The notes under the pieces were generated by a model. The model was not told the DNA's origin and did not search any database. It saw only the letters and a list, made by a program, of their open reading frames with translations. Below are positions 48,640 through 59,600 of a stretch of 64,000 bases of DNA, in pieces (positions within the stretch are counted from its first letter, which is position 1; every line of letters starts with the position of its first letter). The DNA is from Atherinomorus stipes (lineage: Eukaryota; Chordata; Actinopteri; Atheriniformes; Atherinidae). The DNA lies in contig JALJCO010010195.1 in assembly GCA_023101725.1 (NCBI GenBank), forward strand, positions 186,001 through 250,000, read 5' to 3'. A program made the translations under genes and the position numbers.

Positions 48640-49690
48640 TGTAAAACTTTTTTTCTTGTTGCTCAGTGGTTAGTCTCCGGCGTCGAGTCAGACTTTACCC
48701 ACCGATCCGAAACAAAGTCCACGTGGATGAGGTGACAGCAGATCACAGACCACCGACCCAAAAAACTCTCTGACACCTCACCCACCTAACTAACTCAACA
48801 GTAAAACTACAGATTCAACTAGGAGGAAACTAACAGTAAAGTCTCTCACTGCGGCTTACAAAAGCATGTTTCATTTCCACTAATGAATACAGTCATATGG
48901 GAATCAGCAGCCTTTCACTTGATGGTCCAGCTTTGTATCCTAGCTGTCACTGGGAGCATCACTTCTCACTATCCCAACAATTGTGGCAAACATCCCGACA
49001 TATCAGTAGTAATACTCTCTTTTAGAAATATATTTGACATCTCCCTTAGCAATCTCTCTGAGCAATTTTCCAGTTTCTAACGTTGAACAACATCAATAAA
49101 AATGTTTGACTGTTCATCCAAGTGTAGATAATAAATTCAGCCAGCAGAGTATCGCGCCAACTACGCCGAGCCAAGTGATGTAAAGTCACCACAATGATCA
49201 CGAAAACAGGCTTCACCGCCAACCCCTTACCGACAGTCCAGTTTCCATGTATTTCAAGGGTCGGGAGTGGCCTCCGGGGCTGGATGACGGCAGGCAGCCT
49301 CACCTCTGGCATTAACTTGTGGTTTCTTTTCGCCAACTCGAGTCGGAAGCAACATGATGACGCAGCTATCAGCTAAGCATCGCCACTTGAACGACCTAAA
49401 AGCGAGGTTGTCCCCGCGAACGGCTCGAAATATCCCAAATAACCGCCAGTTGCCTTCGGAAGCAAGCCAACATATTCTGATTAGGCACCCGACATAGTTC
49501 ACCCCTCTCTCGCTGCCGCTAAGACAGTCTAGTGGTCAAATAATCCAATTTTTCTAACTCGTAACCTTCTGTTTGTTGCTAATCAGCAGACTAACCCAGC
49601 CAACTGCTCCCCGCCTTCACACAAAGACCATTAGCAGAAGCTTTAAAGAGCTTTGGCTATGAGAATTGTGATTGGCTTATGTAGCTGCCA
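48640..49690 (-). promoter_or_regulatory. Candidate promoter and 5' non-coding exon of the ZBTB11-like gene
   Basis: A relatively CpG-rich stretch lies upstream of the start codon. A minus-strand CCAAT box (AGCCAATCACA) sits at about 49678-49668. A good splice donor (CTGTCG|GTAAGG) follows 49231, and a plausible acceptor (GTTTTACAG) lies about 70 bases before the coding exon. This fits a non-coding first exon from about 49.55 kb to 49231. No long conserved reading frame is seen in it. Transcription start and splicing are inferred. Confidence 0.4.
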
Positions 49691-49859
49691 CTCAAGGTAG
49701 TTCCCCTGAAGTTGACAGCAAGGTAGGTTGTTCGGTCACGATGCAAGTATGCAAGTACTTGCTTCACAGCCAATTTATACATCGTACACCCAAATTTGAT
49801 CAAATAATAAAACGCAGACACGTTTATTTGAAAGTTCCTCGTTATTTATCTTGAGAAAA

Positions 49860-50950
49860 AAATCACGTTATTTTTTGAAACAACATATTTTATTGATACA
49901 TACAAACGTCAGCAGTTTACAAACCTTTAAATAGTGTATTCATTTTTTAAAAAATGATCCAGACGCAGTTCTCATAAAAGTCATAAAAAATTAAACAATC
50001 AATTTTAGCCATAAATTGTCATATAACACGTCATTAAAATACAAGGCACACAAGTTATAGTTTTATCAATACTGTACCTTAATTTAACTGGTTAGCTAAG
50101 ACAACTTCTCCAAAGTAACATAATTAAATTGTTCAAAAACAAAGTAACCCAGTATCATAAAAACAGTGGTTGAAAGAAAATGATTATAATGCAAAACTAT
50201 GTGTGAAAACCTTCTTTTCAAAGTACTTCTTAGTTACAAATCATGCTGTCAGTGGAAAGCCTGAACAGAAGAATTTACCTGTGCATTCACCACAGAGATA
50301 ATGACTTTTCCTGGTCCTTCATAAAGCCCATTTGATAACTGATTTTGGAAATCTGCTTGTTTTATTCAGGCAGTCATCCTCATATCTTCAGTTTGACCAA
50401 ACAAAAAAAAAAAACTTCCATCATAATCTCCATAACTAATCCAAATGTATACCTTATCACTGCATATAACTTTTGTCCAATCATCCACAGTCCATGACTT
50501 TCTGTTTTGCCCTCACACTTTTCTTCCATTTTTCTGTAGCCTATACATTTTCAGTTTTCCTCAGCCAGTTTATAACAGTCACAAATTTTGAGTTCTGTTT
50601 CTGCCCATTTGTTTTCCATTTCTTCGCAGTTTATTTCTGCCTTGAGGGCACCTTTGTTTCAGTTTGCTGCCCTGGAGGTTGGATGTTTTCTTCATCTATA
50701 TGCATCCTCCAACTTTCCCCCTATTGTTTGTATTTGCTCCAAATTTTCGACACAGCTTGTGGGAAACAATGGGGATATTTTGCCACATACTGAGTTGGTT
50801 TACCTTCCTGGGTAATTTTGTAATCCTTTGTGAACAATAAAAAGTAGCTGAATGAACCCCTCCAATATTAGTGTTTCTAAATTTTATGCCAAAGTCTGTA
50901 TGATGAAGTTTAGAATTTAACGTGACACCGCAGCAATCATTCAAGCAAGA
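49860..50950. other. AT-rich intergenic sequence
   Basis: No gene recognised. The minus-strand AATAAA near 49890 has no matching upstream gene. Parts may be old repeat. Confidence 0.45.
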
Positions 50951-51707
50951 AAAAATATGGCTGTGATTGTGTTTTGTTTCATGTACTCACAATCACTTTA
51001 TTTTGATAGCTTTTACCCTTTTACAGCCATGAATCGTCTTGGGAATGATGTAACAAGTTTTCGACATCTGGATTTGGGATCTTCTGCCATTCTTGCAGAT
51101 CATCTCTCCAGTTCTGTCAGGTTGGATGGTGAACGTTGGTGAACAGCCATTTTCATGTCTCTCTAGAGATGCTCAATTGGGTTTAAGTCAGGGCTCTGCA
51201 CATGGCTGCATTCATCTTTCCTTCAACTGCAACCAGTCGTCCTGTCCCTGCAGCTGAAAAACACCCCCATAGCATGATGCTGCCACCACCACGTTCACTG
51301 TTGGGATCGTATTGGGCAGGTGATGAGCAGTGTCTGGTTTTCGCCACACATATCTATTAGAATTAACACCTAAAAGTTCAGTCTTGGTCTCATCAGACCA
51401 GAGAATCTTATTTCTCACAGTCTGGGAGTCCTTCATGTGTTTTTTTGGCAAACTGTATGCAGGCTTTCATATGTCTTGCACTGAGGAGAGGCTTCCGTTG
51501 GGTCACTCTGCCATAAAGCCCCAGCTGGTGGAGGGCTGCAGTAATAGTTGACTTTGTGGAACTTTCTCCATCTCCCTACTGCATCTCTGGAGCTCAGCCA
51601 CAGTGATCTTTGGGTTCTTCTTTACCTCTCTCACCAAGGTTCTTCTCCCACGATTGCTCAGTTTGGCTGGACGGCCGGGTCTAGGAAGAGTTGTGGTCGT
51701 CCCAAAC

Positions 51708-52400
51708 AGTGGTGAGCACTCATTACACTAGGAATGAGTGCTTAAGCTGGCTCCTCCCCCGTTAATCAAGAAGGTATAAAAGACACCTGCTGACCTTTCT
51801 GCCTCTCTCTGCTTCCTGCTGTCTTCAGGGCTCCTTGGGTGGTAGGAAATTTCTCTTATATCAGTAGATGGAATTTCTAAGTTTGTGTTCTGCTTTTTGT
51901 AGGTCCACCTGCTGCTGTTTTGTCTTTAGTATTTCAGTTCTTTGTCTTGATTACAGCTTTAATTGCTGAATCATGTAATTTGTTTGCTTTGTTTTTCTTT
52001 TGACAGCCGGGAGCCAGTGGCCTGACGGGCTAGGCCATCGTGATTGAGAACCCTCACCTTTTGTGTTGTTTTGATTCACTTGGTACACCGGGGCTCCACG
52101 TTTTGTTAGGTTTGTAGTGAAGTGTGTGTGTGCGCGTGTTCGCAAGGTAAGTGGTGGCACGCCTGGGCACTCTCCCTTGTAGGCTGCCCTCCACCAGTGC
52201 TCCTAGCTGCTCTACTTCTTGTAGCTTAGTCTTTTAACCACTTCTTAATGATAAAGTTTTTAGACACACAAATATTGGTTTGTTTTATATTGTAAGAATA
52301 AACTTATTGTTCTTGTTAACTTGCGTCTCTGTCTTTCCTAAACAGGAACGAATCTGCACCTTTATTTCCTGGGGCCCTAAGCCCCAGGTGGCGTTGTCGG
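51708..52400 (+). mobile_element. LTR plus primer-binding-site fragment inserted in the Tc1 element
   Basis: The insertion interrupts the Tc1 frame just before the TTTGGGACG (F-G-T) codons. It has LTR architecture on the plus strand: TATAAA at 51775-51780, AATAAA at 52297-52302, and an end with GGGGCCCTAAGCCCC. TGGCGTTGTCGG, which resembles a gypsy-type primer-binding site, follows immediately. No gag or pol follows, so only an LTR and a few bases remain. Exact LTR boundaries and family are uncertain. Confidence 0.55.
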
Positions 52401-52857
52401 AACTTCCATCTACATAACTTTAAATCTTATTTTACGCATTCATCTTGTGCTGACTTCCATGATACACTATTACGCCCCCACCACACATGTAAGGACTATG
52501 GAGGCCACGGTGCTCGTAGGATCCTGTAGTGCTGCAGAAATTCTTTTGTAACCTTGGCCAGATCTGTGCCTCACCACAATTCTTTCTCGTAGCTCCTTGA
52601 TCAGTTCCTTCAACCTCATGATTCTCATTTGCTCTGACATGTATTGTGAGCTGTAAGGTCTTATATAGACAGGTGTGTGCCTTTCCCAATCAAGTCCAAT
52701 CAGTTTATTTAAACACAGCTGAACTCCAATGAAGGAGTAGAACCATCTCAAGGAGGCTCAGAAGAAATGGACAGCATGAGTTAAATAGGAGTGTCACTGC
52801 AAAGGGTCTGAATAATGACCATGTGATATTTCGGTTTCTAATTATTATTTTTTTGTT

Positions 52858-53114
52858 CGTTTTTTTGTTTTTGTTTTTGTTTTATACTAGTATGATCCCC
52901 GAAGGGAAATTAGGGCTCTGCATTTTACCCATCTCTGTACTGTGAGTATCAGAGAGCAGTGGGCTGCTATTTAAAGCGCCCGGGGAGCAGTTGGTGGGGT
53001 TAAGGACCTTGCTCAGGGGTCCACAGATGTTCACCTAGGAGTCGTGTCGGGGACTGGAACCCAGGTCCTCCGCGACAAAGCCCATGACGCTACCACTAGG
53101 CTACCCACTCCCCT
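52858..53114 (-). mobile_element. tRNA-derived SINE inserted in the Tc1 element
   Basis: Read on the minus strand it begins GGGGAGTGGGTAGCCTAGTGGTAGCG (A box near 53104-53092), with a B box GGGTTCCAGTCC at 53062-53051. The body (GAGCAAGGTCCTTAACCCC) and a tail of AAAAAC repeats end it. Tc1 sequence resumes on both sides (CAAAGGGTCTGAATAATGACCATG on the left, AAGGGGTCTGAATACTTT on the right). It belongs to a different family from the SINE at 38455. Confidence 0.75.
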
Positions 53115-53319
53115 ATAAATTATAAAATTTATAAATTATATAATTTTTAATAAATTTGCAAAAATTTCTACATTTGTTTTTTTTCCTATCAAGATGGGGT
53201 GCTGAATGTACAATAATTAGAAATGAAATTAACTTTTTGGATTTTAGCAAATGGCTGCAATACAACAGAGTTAAAACTTCAAAGGGGTCTGAATACTTTA
53301 TGTACCCACTGTATATGGT

Positions 53320-54685
53320 CATTTAATCCTTGTTTAAAGTGTGTTCACAAACAAAAGTGTCACAGTAATATAGCTTTTCCAATCAATCATTTAACGGAAC
53401 TATCAATAAGCAATCAACAGATGAAGTCCTCTCGTCCATTAATTAGTACAGCAGAAACTTGATGGGAAACTCCTGGCATCTCTTCCCTGCACAGTTCCAT
53501 CCTTTACCTGATGTCTGAGTTTTCCCACTTTGCTGTTTCAGGTTTAGTACATCTGTAAAAGCCACTGCCCTCCCACCAGGAGATGCACTGGTTTTTAGGA
53601 TGAAACATCCACGATGGGTGGAACCAGCTGAGGACCCCTCAGTTGACCCAAAGTGCACAGGAGGAGGTGCAGCAGGTCGAGATGATCAGATAGAAAACTT
53701 TCTGTATGTCTATGTCCATCATTGGCAGCAAATTTTCTGCTGGATTGATAATCCTCATTTTAATACAGATATTAAAGCAGCATTTTTGCAGCAATGCTCT
53801 GATCTTGAAGAGAAGACTAAGAAGCCTAATATACCAGTAAACCTGCAGAGCAAACTCGATGCAAGGGAGAACTAACTTCTTTAACAATAGCTTGAAAGAC
53901 AATATTGTTTTTGCATAAAATTCAGCCATTTTAATCATGGTGCTGAACATGAATGTTATTATGAGTTTTTTACAATTTGTTGAGGCTAAATTAGTCCATC
54001 TTATCATGATGTGAAGGGTAATGTCCTCGAAACTACTGTAAAATTTCCTAAGACATATCTTTGTCACATGTTGTAATCCAGTAATGTACTCTTGGAGGAA
54101 ATGACACCATATACACAGTAAAAACATAATGCTGGTGAGTATTTTATGATAAAATACATGAATATATTCTAACAATTTATACAGTATAAAAATATGACAG
54201 TATTGATCGAATTAAATTGAGTCCAGATATTCTGGGAAAAACATTTTTGGGTTTTTGTAGATTTCTTTACCATTATACATGCCTGCTTGAAGTTTTCTTC
54301 TCATATATTGAATTTTAAATCCCTACACAATTCTCTTAAAGTTTTTGGTAACCACAACTTTTCTGAACTTTTTTTTTGTTTTATCAAGCTCTTTATATTT
54401 TCATGCACATCACACACTTTTAATGAAGAACAAATCTTTATGTCAGGTCTGAATAAAACTACTTCTTCCATCTATTCCCTTGTAATAACTATGATTGATC
54501 TTTAGGGACTTCAAATTTTATGTCAGCACTTGGACTTTACAGTTTCCTATAAGAAAGAATTTTTTTTCTTTTTAAAAGTTTTCAGTAGTTTCACTTTCAT
54601 CTCAAAGTGGTTTTACTTTAACATTTCATCGGTGCATTGATTTTTTTTTTCCCAATAACAAAGCAAAAACAAGTTTTTTTGAAGG
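53320..54685. other. AT-rich intergenic sequence
   Basis: The largest frames (53600-53875 plus, 53639-54175 minus) overlap each other and show no recognised domain. No gene is called. Confidence 0.5.
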
Positions 54686-54692
54686 TTTAATT

Positions 54693-54902
54693 CAGTGTTT
54701 CTTAATTCCAGTCCTCAGGACCCATTGCCCTGCATGCCTCAGAAGTAACACTACTTTCACACACCTGAATCAAATGATCATTAACCGGCTTGCAAAGAAC
54801 TTGATGAGGAAGTTCATTAATCTGAATCGGATGTGTTGGAGTAGGAACACATCAAAGACATGCAGGGCAGCGGGTCCTGAGGACCAGAATTGAGAAACAC
54901 TT
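54693..54902. mobile_element. Short MITE with 'cagtgtttcttaattccagtcctcagga' ends
   Basis: The left arm CAGTGTTTCTTAATTCCAGTCCTCAGGACCCATTGCCCTGCATG pairs with the right arm CATGCAGGGCAGCGGGTCCTGAGGACCAGAATTGAGAAACAC. The middle contains CACCTGAATCAAATGATCA and its inverse. This is one of the most common non-autonomous elements in teleost genomes. It is non-coding. Confidence 0.8.
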
Positions 54903-54904
54903 GT

Positions 54905-56125
54905 TAAAGTAAATGGTAATAAATCAAAATAAAGGCTAAAATAAGGCAGGCTGTTCTTGTATAGAAGACAGGAATTACAGCCTTAAGTCTCCCTGTGAAG
55001 GATCATGGCATAAATCTTCATAGGAACTCCATGGAGCTCAGTCCCAAAATCTAGCTGGATCAGTCCAAGACTTTCACACTTTTCTGAAGTTACTCTTTTG
55101 TCTTCATTTGCTTTGAATATTCAGTTGTCAGGTTGAAATTTAAACTAAAATTGAAAACTTCTCTTGAGCCTGGAAAGGTTTTCAAATATTGTTGCTGTTT
55201 TCGTTCATCTATCTTCCTGTCTATTCAGACAACATCCCCACAGGATTACACTGCCATCACCATGTTTGACTGAACAAACTGGCTTTAAGGTGTTTTCATT
55301 GGTTCAGCTGGAAGCTTCTCTCATCTTTGTTTTTATCATTTTCTCATTATCACAAATTCAAGGCCCATTTTTTTCTTTAATAAAATCCCCTGCAACTTTT
55401 TTTTTTTTTTTTTAATGGTTTTTCAATCCTCTAGCTTTAACACAGATCAGGAAATCCACTAGGCTGTATTCCACTGATATCCTGAACCAGCTAGATACTT
55501 TGGGGGCTTTTGGAGAGATACAGTGGAGAAGTTTTTTTTTTTCTTTGCGCAATATTTCACCAAGTAATCTTCTATAGTGTTCATTACTAATAAATATGTT
55601 GGGAAGATCTATGAGAAGAGATGCTGAATCTGATTGAAGCTCAGTCTGCACATAAGGCTACATAACTCCTTTAGATGAAGAATGACTTCTGTCAGACTGT
55701 TGCATTCATGCATGTCTTTATATATAGTTCTCTTTTATCCACAGAAATCTCTGGATATTATCAGTTGTGGCCACTGACTGATGTATTACTTGTCCAATCC
55801 AAGGCCATTTGTCTCAATTTCCCATTTTGGTTTGGCAGCCAGATGTAAGAGGTTAATTTTTTCCCTTTTCAGAGTAACTTTTTGTCACATTAAATGCTGC
55901 TGATCTGAATTCTTATGTTAATGAGCTCATTCACTTTATTTGCAACAAACTTCCAAAACACTAGGATAAATTCTGCAGTTATGTAGACTGATGAGTAAAT
56001 TGTCTAAAACAAAAAATGAAAACTTTCCAAATACATAGTGGTTTCCAAACATTTTGAATAACTAACAGTTGTTTTTTTTTAAATAAAATACACTGTCCCA
56101 AACATCAACATATAAATCAAACATG
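54905..56125. other. AT-rich intergenic sequence
   Basis: No gene identified. Poly-T tracts occur near 55398 and 55530. Parts of 54960-55300 read like eroded Tc1-type sequence, but I could not support a call. Confidence 0.4.
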
Positions 56126-56129
56126 TTTT

Positions 56130-56602
56130 TATTACAAAGAAAAAAATCATTTCAACCCTTGACAAATTAAATGTTTTATTCAAACTGTTGTCTTCAATAA
56201 CGATGCAGGTCAGAGTCAAAGCCAACACAAATCACAAACCCCTGAAGTGCCTTTTATTTCTTTTCCTCTTTATGCTTGCAGCTCAAATTTTTTTCTCCGT
56301 TTACGACAAATCCATTTTACACGACATCATCTAAGCTTTTTAAAAAAGGCACAATGATCATATATAATAAGAGAAATCAATACCTATGTAATGCAAGTTA
56401 TAAAACATGAGGTAAAAAAAAATAGTAATAAAAGATTCACTTTATGAACATGGATTTCAATGTATGTTGCAACTGAGAATGTGAAATGTCACTTCATCAG
56501 CTCACCCCCAAACAACACTGATACAATACTTTACAGTGTTATATCTATGTGGTGGACAACCACTGAAGCTCCTTTAACTGCTAACACTGTTTCCAGTAAA
56601 CA
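56130..56602 (-). other. chaf1b: Probable chaf1b 3' UTR
   Basis: This AT-rich stretch follows the chaf1b stop codon. Minus-strand AATAAA hexamers appear near 56170 and 56130, giving a likely 3' UTR of about 430-470 bases. No other open frame or repeat is evident. The actual cleavage site is inferred. Confidence 0.45.
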
Positions 56603-59600
56603 CTAATCCTGGCTGACATTGGTTTTTGCTGGGGCGACACTGGTCTTGGGCCGTTTGGACTCTGGAGGCTGGCACGCTGGATCAGTGGGAGGAGAGGGAC
56701 GCTCTGGAGGTACACAAAGGAAAGGATCAGTGACAGAAGGTTGCACTTCATAGCCTGTTTCTGTGCAGGCTTCAGCTGGGAGGCAAAAATGCTGATATGT
56801 GATGCAAGACCAGCATGTTTGCAGCAGTAAAGAGTGAATCACTGGTTAAAGGGACTGGGTTCTAACGTTGCAACCAAACCTTTGAATTTCCCTCATCACT
56901 AGCACTCTAGCAGAAGTGAGTTAGATGTGTTTGTCACAACAATACACACAGATTAGAACAAGCATCAGAGTTCATCTATGCAAAAACAGAGAATTAGGCC
57001 CAAGTGGAGGAATCTGTATTTGGATCCATTTACATGGGTCTAAACATGATGTGGTTTCCTGTTTACATTCATTAGGCGAGCCACTAACTCACTTTTCAGA
57101 GCTGCAACATTTGGCTCATGTTACCTCATATAAAAGTATAAAGGTAATAACTGAAGAGTTTATAGTAGGGGACAGATTTTGAAATAATAATTTACAAAAA
57201 AGAAAAGATATAAGGAGAGAAACGGTAGCAAATTTGTGTAACAATAGAAATCCCATTCTGGAAATGAAGTCATGGCAGAAAACGGGAAAATATGACATTC
57301 AACTATTAATAAACTTGCTTGCTCTAAAAAGAAAAATAAAGACAGAAAAAAAAAAAGAAAAGTGGAGTGACAGTCAAAGAAGTCACTCACCATGTTTGGC
57401 CTTCTCTGTGGAGGAAGGAGCACTGAAAAGTGAACCAACAGTTGGAGATCGGGATGCAATGGGGGTCAGAGATACTCTCCTGTAAACAAACAGAAAAAGC
57501 ACAAAGATTCAAACGACAGATCAGAAAGCAGAAGCTGCAAAGATTAAATAAATTCTGCTACGCTAATGTAAACAAATTTGATCACTTTCTCATCTTGTTA
57601 TTATACAATCGTATAAACTAAAGGAACTTCACAAGTTACAAAAAAAAGCATGTGCAGCTATTGTCTGTGGGCAGTCTGTCGCAGTGATTATTATTTTATA
57701 GCCAGTGGGGGGTCCAACGAATCCCTCATACCAGACAGGGCTTTGTTCATACAGCCAGAGCTGAGAACATGTAAACTAACAGAAAAACAATCCCAGAAAA
57801 GATGGTTTTTCCCACCTCACTTTCTTTTAAAACTTAAAAGTATGTTTAGTGCTTTTTGTTTTTTTTAAGGGGATATTTCACATTTTTTAAGATCACATTT
57901 TTGCTTTTTTTTTTTTTTTTTTTTAAAAGCTTTGTTGTCAACATTTTTGGAGATTATAAGCTTAGCTCCTTAAATCATTAGGGAGGGGAGCACAGTGGAT
58001 CCAGTTTGCTCTGTCTGTGTGACTCCAGTCAAACATTAAAAACAGTTCAAGTATTTCCATGAATGATAAAACAGTCATGTTTCATCTTCACAACAGCTTT
58101 GCATCTACAGAAAACTTCACACACAAGTTCATACAAATTTACTGTTTCTTGTTTTGACCAGATTTCAACAAACTGGCTTCCTGTCAAACTCTTGATTACA
58201 TTCAACACGTTTCTTAATGCTTTCTTCTTTTCTTAAAGGAACAGTTACGCTACTAGTCTCCGCCACATGTTGCTGAAGCTTTTGCTGTTCTGGCACCTGG
58301 TTATGCAACAGTGTCGCTTTGGGGGTCAGAAAACTTTGTTTAGGGTTTTGAACCTCATCTGAAAATATTTTTGTTCTCAGAAGGATTTCACCAAAGCTTC
58401 CTCATCTTAGCTTTTCCTTCTTTAACAATTCCCTTTAAGCTTTTGCATTTGTCTGACTTAAGATCTTATTCACAGCTTTTCATTGCCATTTCTTTTTCTT
58501 TTTTGTAGCTGGAGCTCTTTGTGAGGCTGCTTTTTGAGAGAGCTTTAGAAACTTCTTCTTTTTTTGTCCAAAAACTTCACTAAAGTGATATAATCTATAG
58601 AAACCTGAAATGTAAAAAATGCAAACAAAACAGATGAGTACTTTCTATAGAGTGGTTATGAATTTTTTTCCACTAAAGTTATGTTATTATTTAAGCAATA
58701 CAGTGAAGTTTTCACGGTTTCTGCTCTTTAACAAGTGAAGATTTATTCCACAGTTAATTAACTGTGTTTTAGACAAAAAAAAAAAAAAAAAAGAGGCAGC
58801 AGCACTGATACACTCACTCACACACATACACACTTGCCTTGCATAACATACATGCAAAGCATTGCATCATTCTCTGGCATTTGGCAGCTCTTCTAACATT
58901 TACCTTGGGGTGGGGCCCTTTGGAGTTGTAGCTTTCGGGGTGGTTGCACCTTTTGGGGTGGTGGATTTAGAAGTACTAGCACTGCTGAGAACTTTTGGTG
59001 TAGAGGGGGTGAGGGGTGCAATACGTGGCTGGTTTGTGGAGGAGTTGGTGGGGGTGAGGGGAGTGAATCGTGGTTGAGGGGTAGAGGGAGATTTTTTGTT
59101 CTCAGATACTGGGGTCTGAGGTGCTAAAGGAGCAGAGTTTTTGGGGGGAGTGGGTTTCCCCCAGCCCTCTAGGGTGTTCAGGGTGATCCTACGGGGCTGT
59201 GGTTTGGATTTGACTTTAGGGGTGCCCTTCTTATCTTCTTGAGAAGGTGGAGAAGGGGTATCTTTGCCAGGGTTGATTTGGGATGCGGGATTTGGAGCTA
59301 AATTTGAAGGCTGGGAAGCAGGAGGCGAGTTCTTGGCGACTGATGCCTTCTTCCCCTTTTTCTCACCACCGCTGTTTGGGACAAACATTTCCAAAGTGGG
59401 CGGCTCCTTTAGTGGAGTGCCCAGCTCCCCTGGAGAGAAGGACAGGAAAGAGCAATAGCCGTCCGTGGAGGACACGGCCAGGAAGGAACCATCACCGGAC
59501 CTAAACAGGACATCATAGAAAAAATGTAATCAAAATAGCAACAAGACAGAAATAAGATTTCAAAAGTCAAGACTTAAATATTTATACGTTTACATTTCTA

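Larger units (their letters stand above)
50960..53312 (-). mobile_element. Tc1-like transposon, inactive, broken by two later insertions
   Basis: On the minus strand, about 52670-52490 encodes the start of a Tc1 transposase helix-turn-helix (RLKELIKELRERIVVRHRSG). The part from 51707 to about 51000 encodes the linker TLPRPGRPAKL and catalytic-domain pieces (KILWSDETKTELLG, YVWRKPDTAHHLPNTIP). The right terminus AAGGGGTCTGAATACTTTATGTACCCACTGTA ends at 53312 and matches the usual 'tacagtgggtac' TIR. Frames are interrupted by frameshifts, an LTR/PBS fragment (51708-52400) and a SINE (52858-53114). The left TIR was not found. Confidence 0.8.

Noticed and set aside
49046..49336. Frame beginning MAKRNHKLMPEV upstream of the ZBTB11-like gene
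   Set aside because: The start is TTG, not ATG, and the frame runs through a strong splice donor at 49231/49230. It is more likely a 5' non-coding exon.
53040..53114. Possible minus-strand tRNA gene
   Set aside because: It is the head of a tRNA-derived SINE inserted in a Tc1 element.
53639..54175. 178-codon minus-strand frame
   Set aside because: Overlaps an opposite-strand frame, has AT-driven composition (Ile/Phe/Leu/Lys) and no motif.
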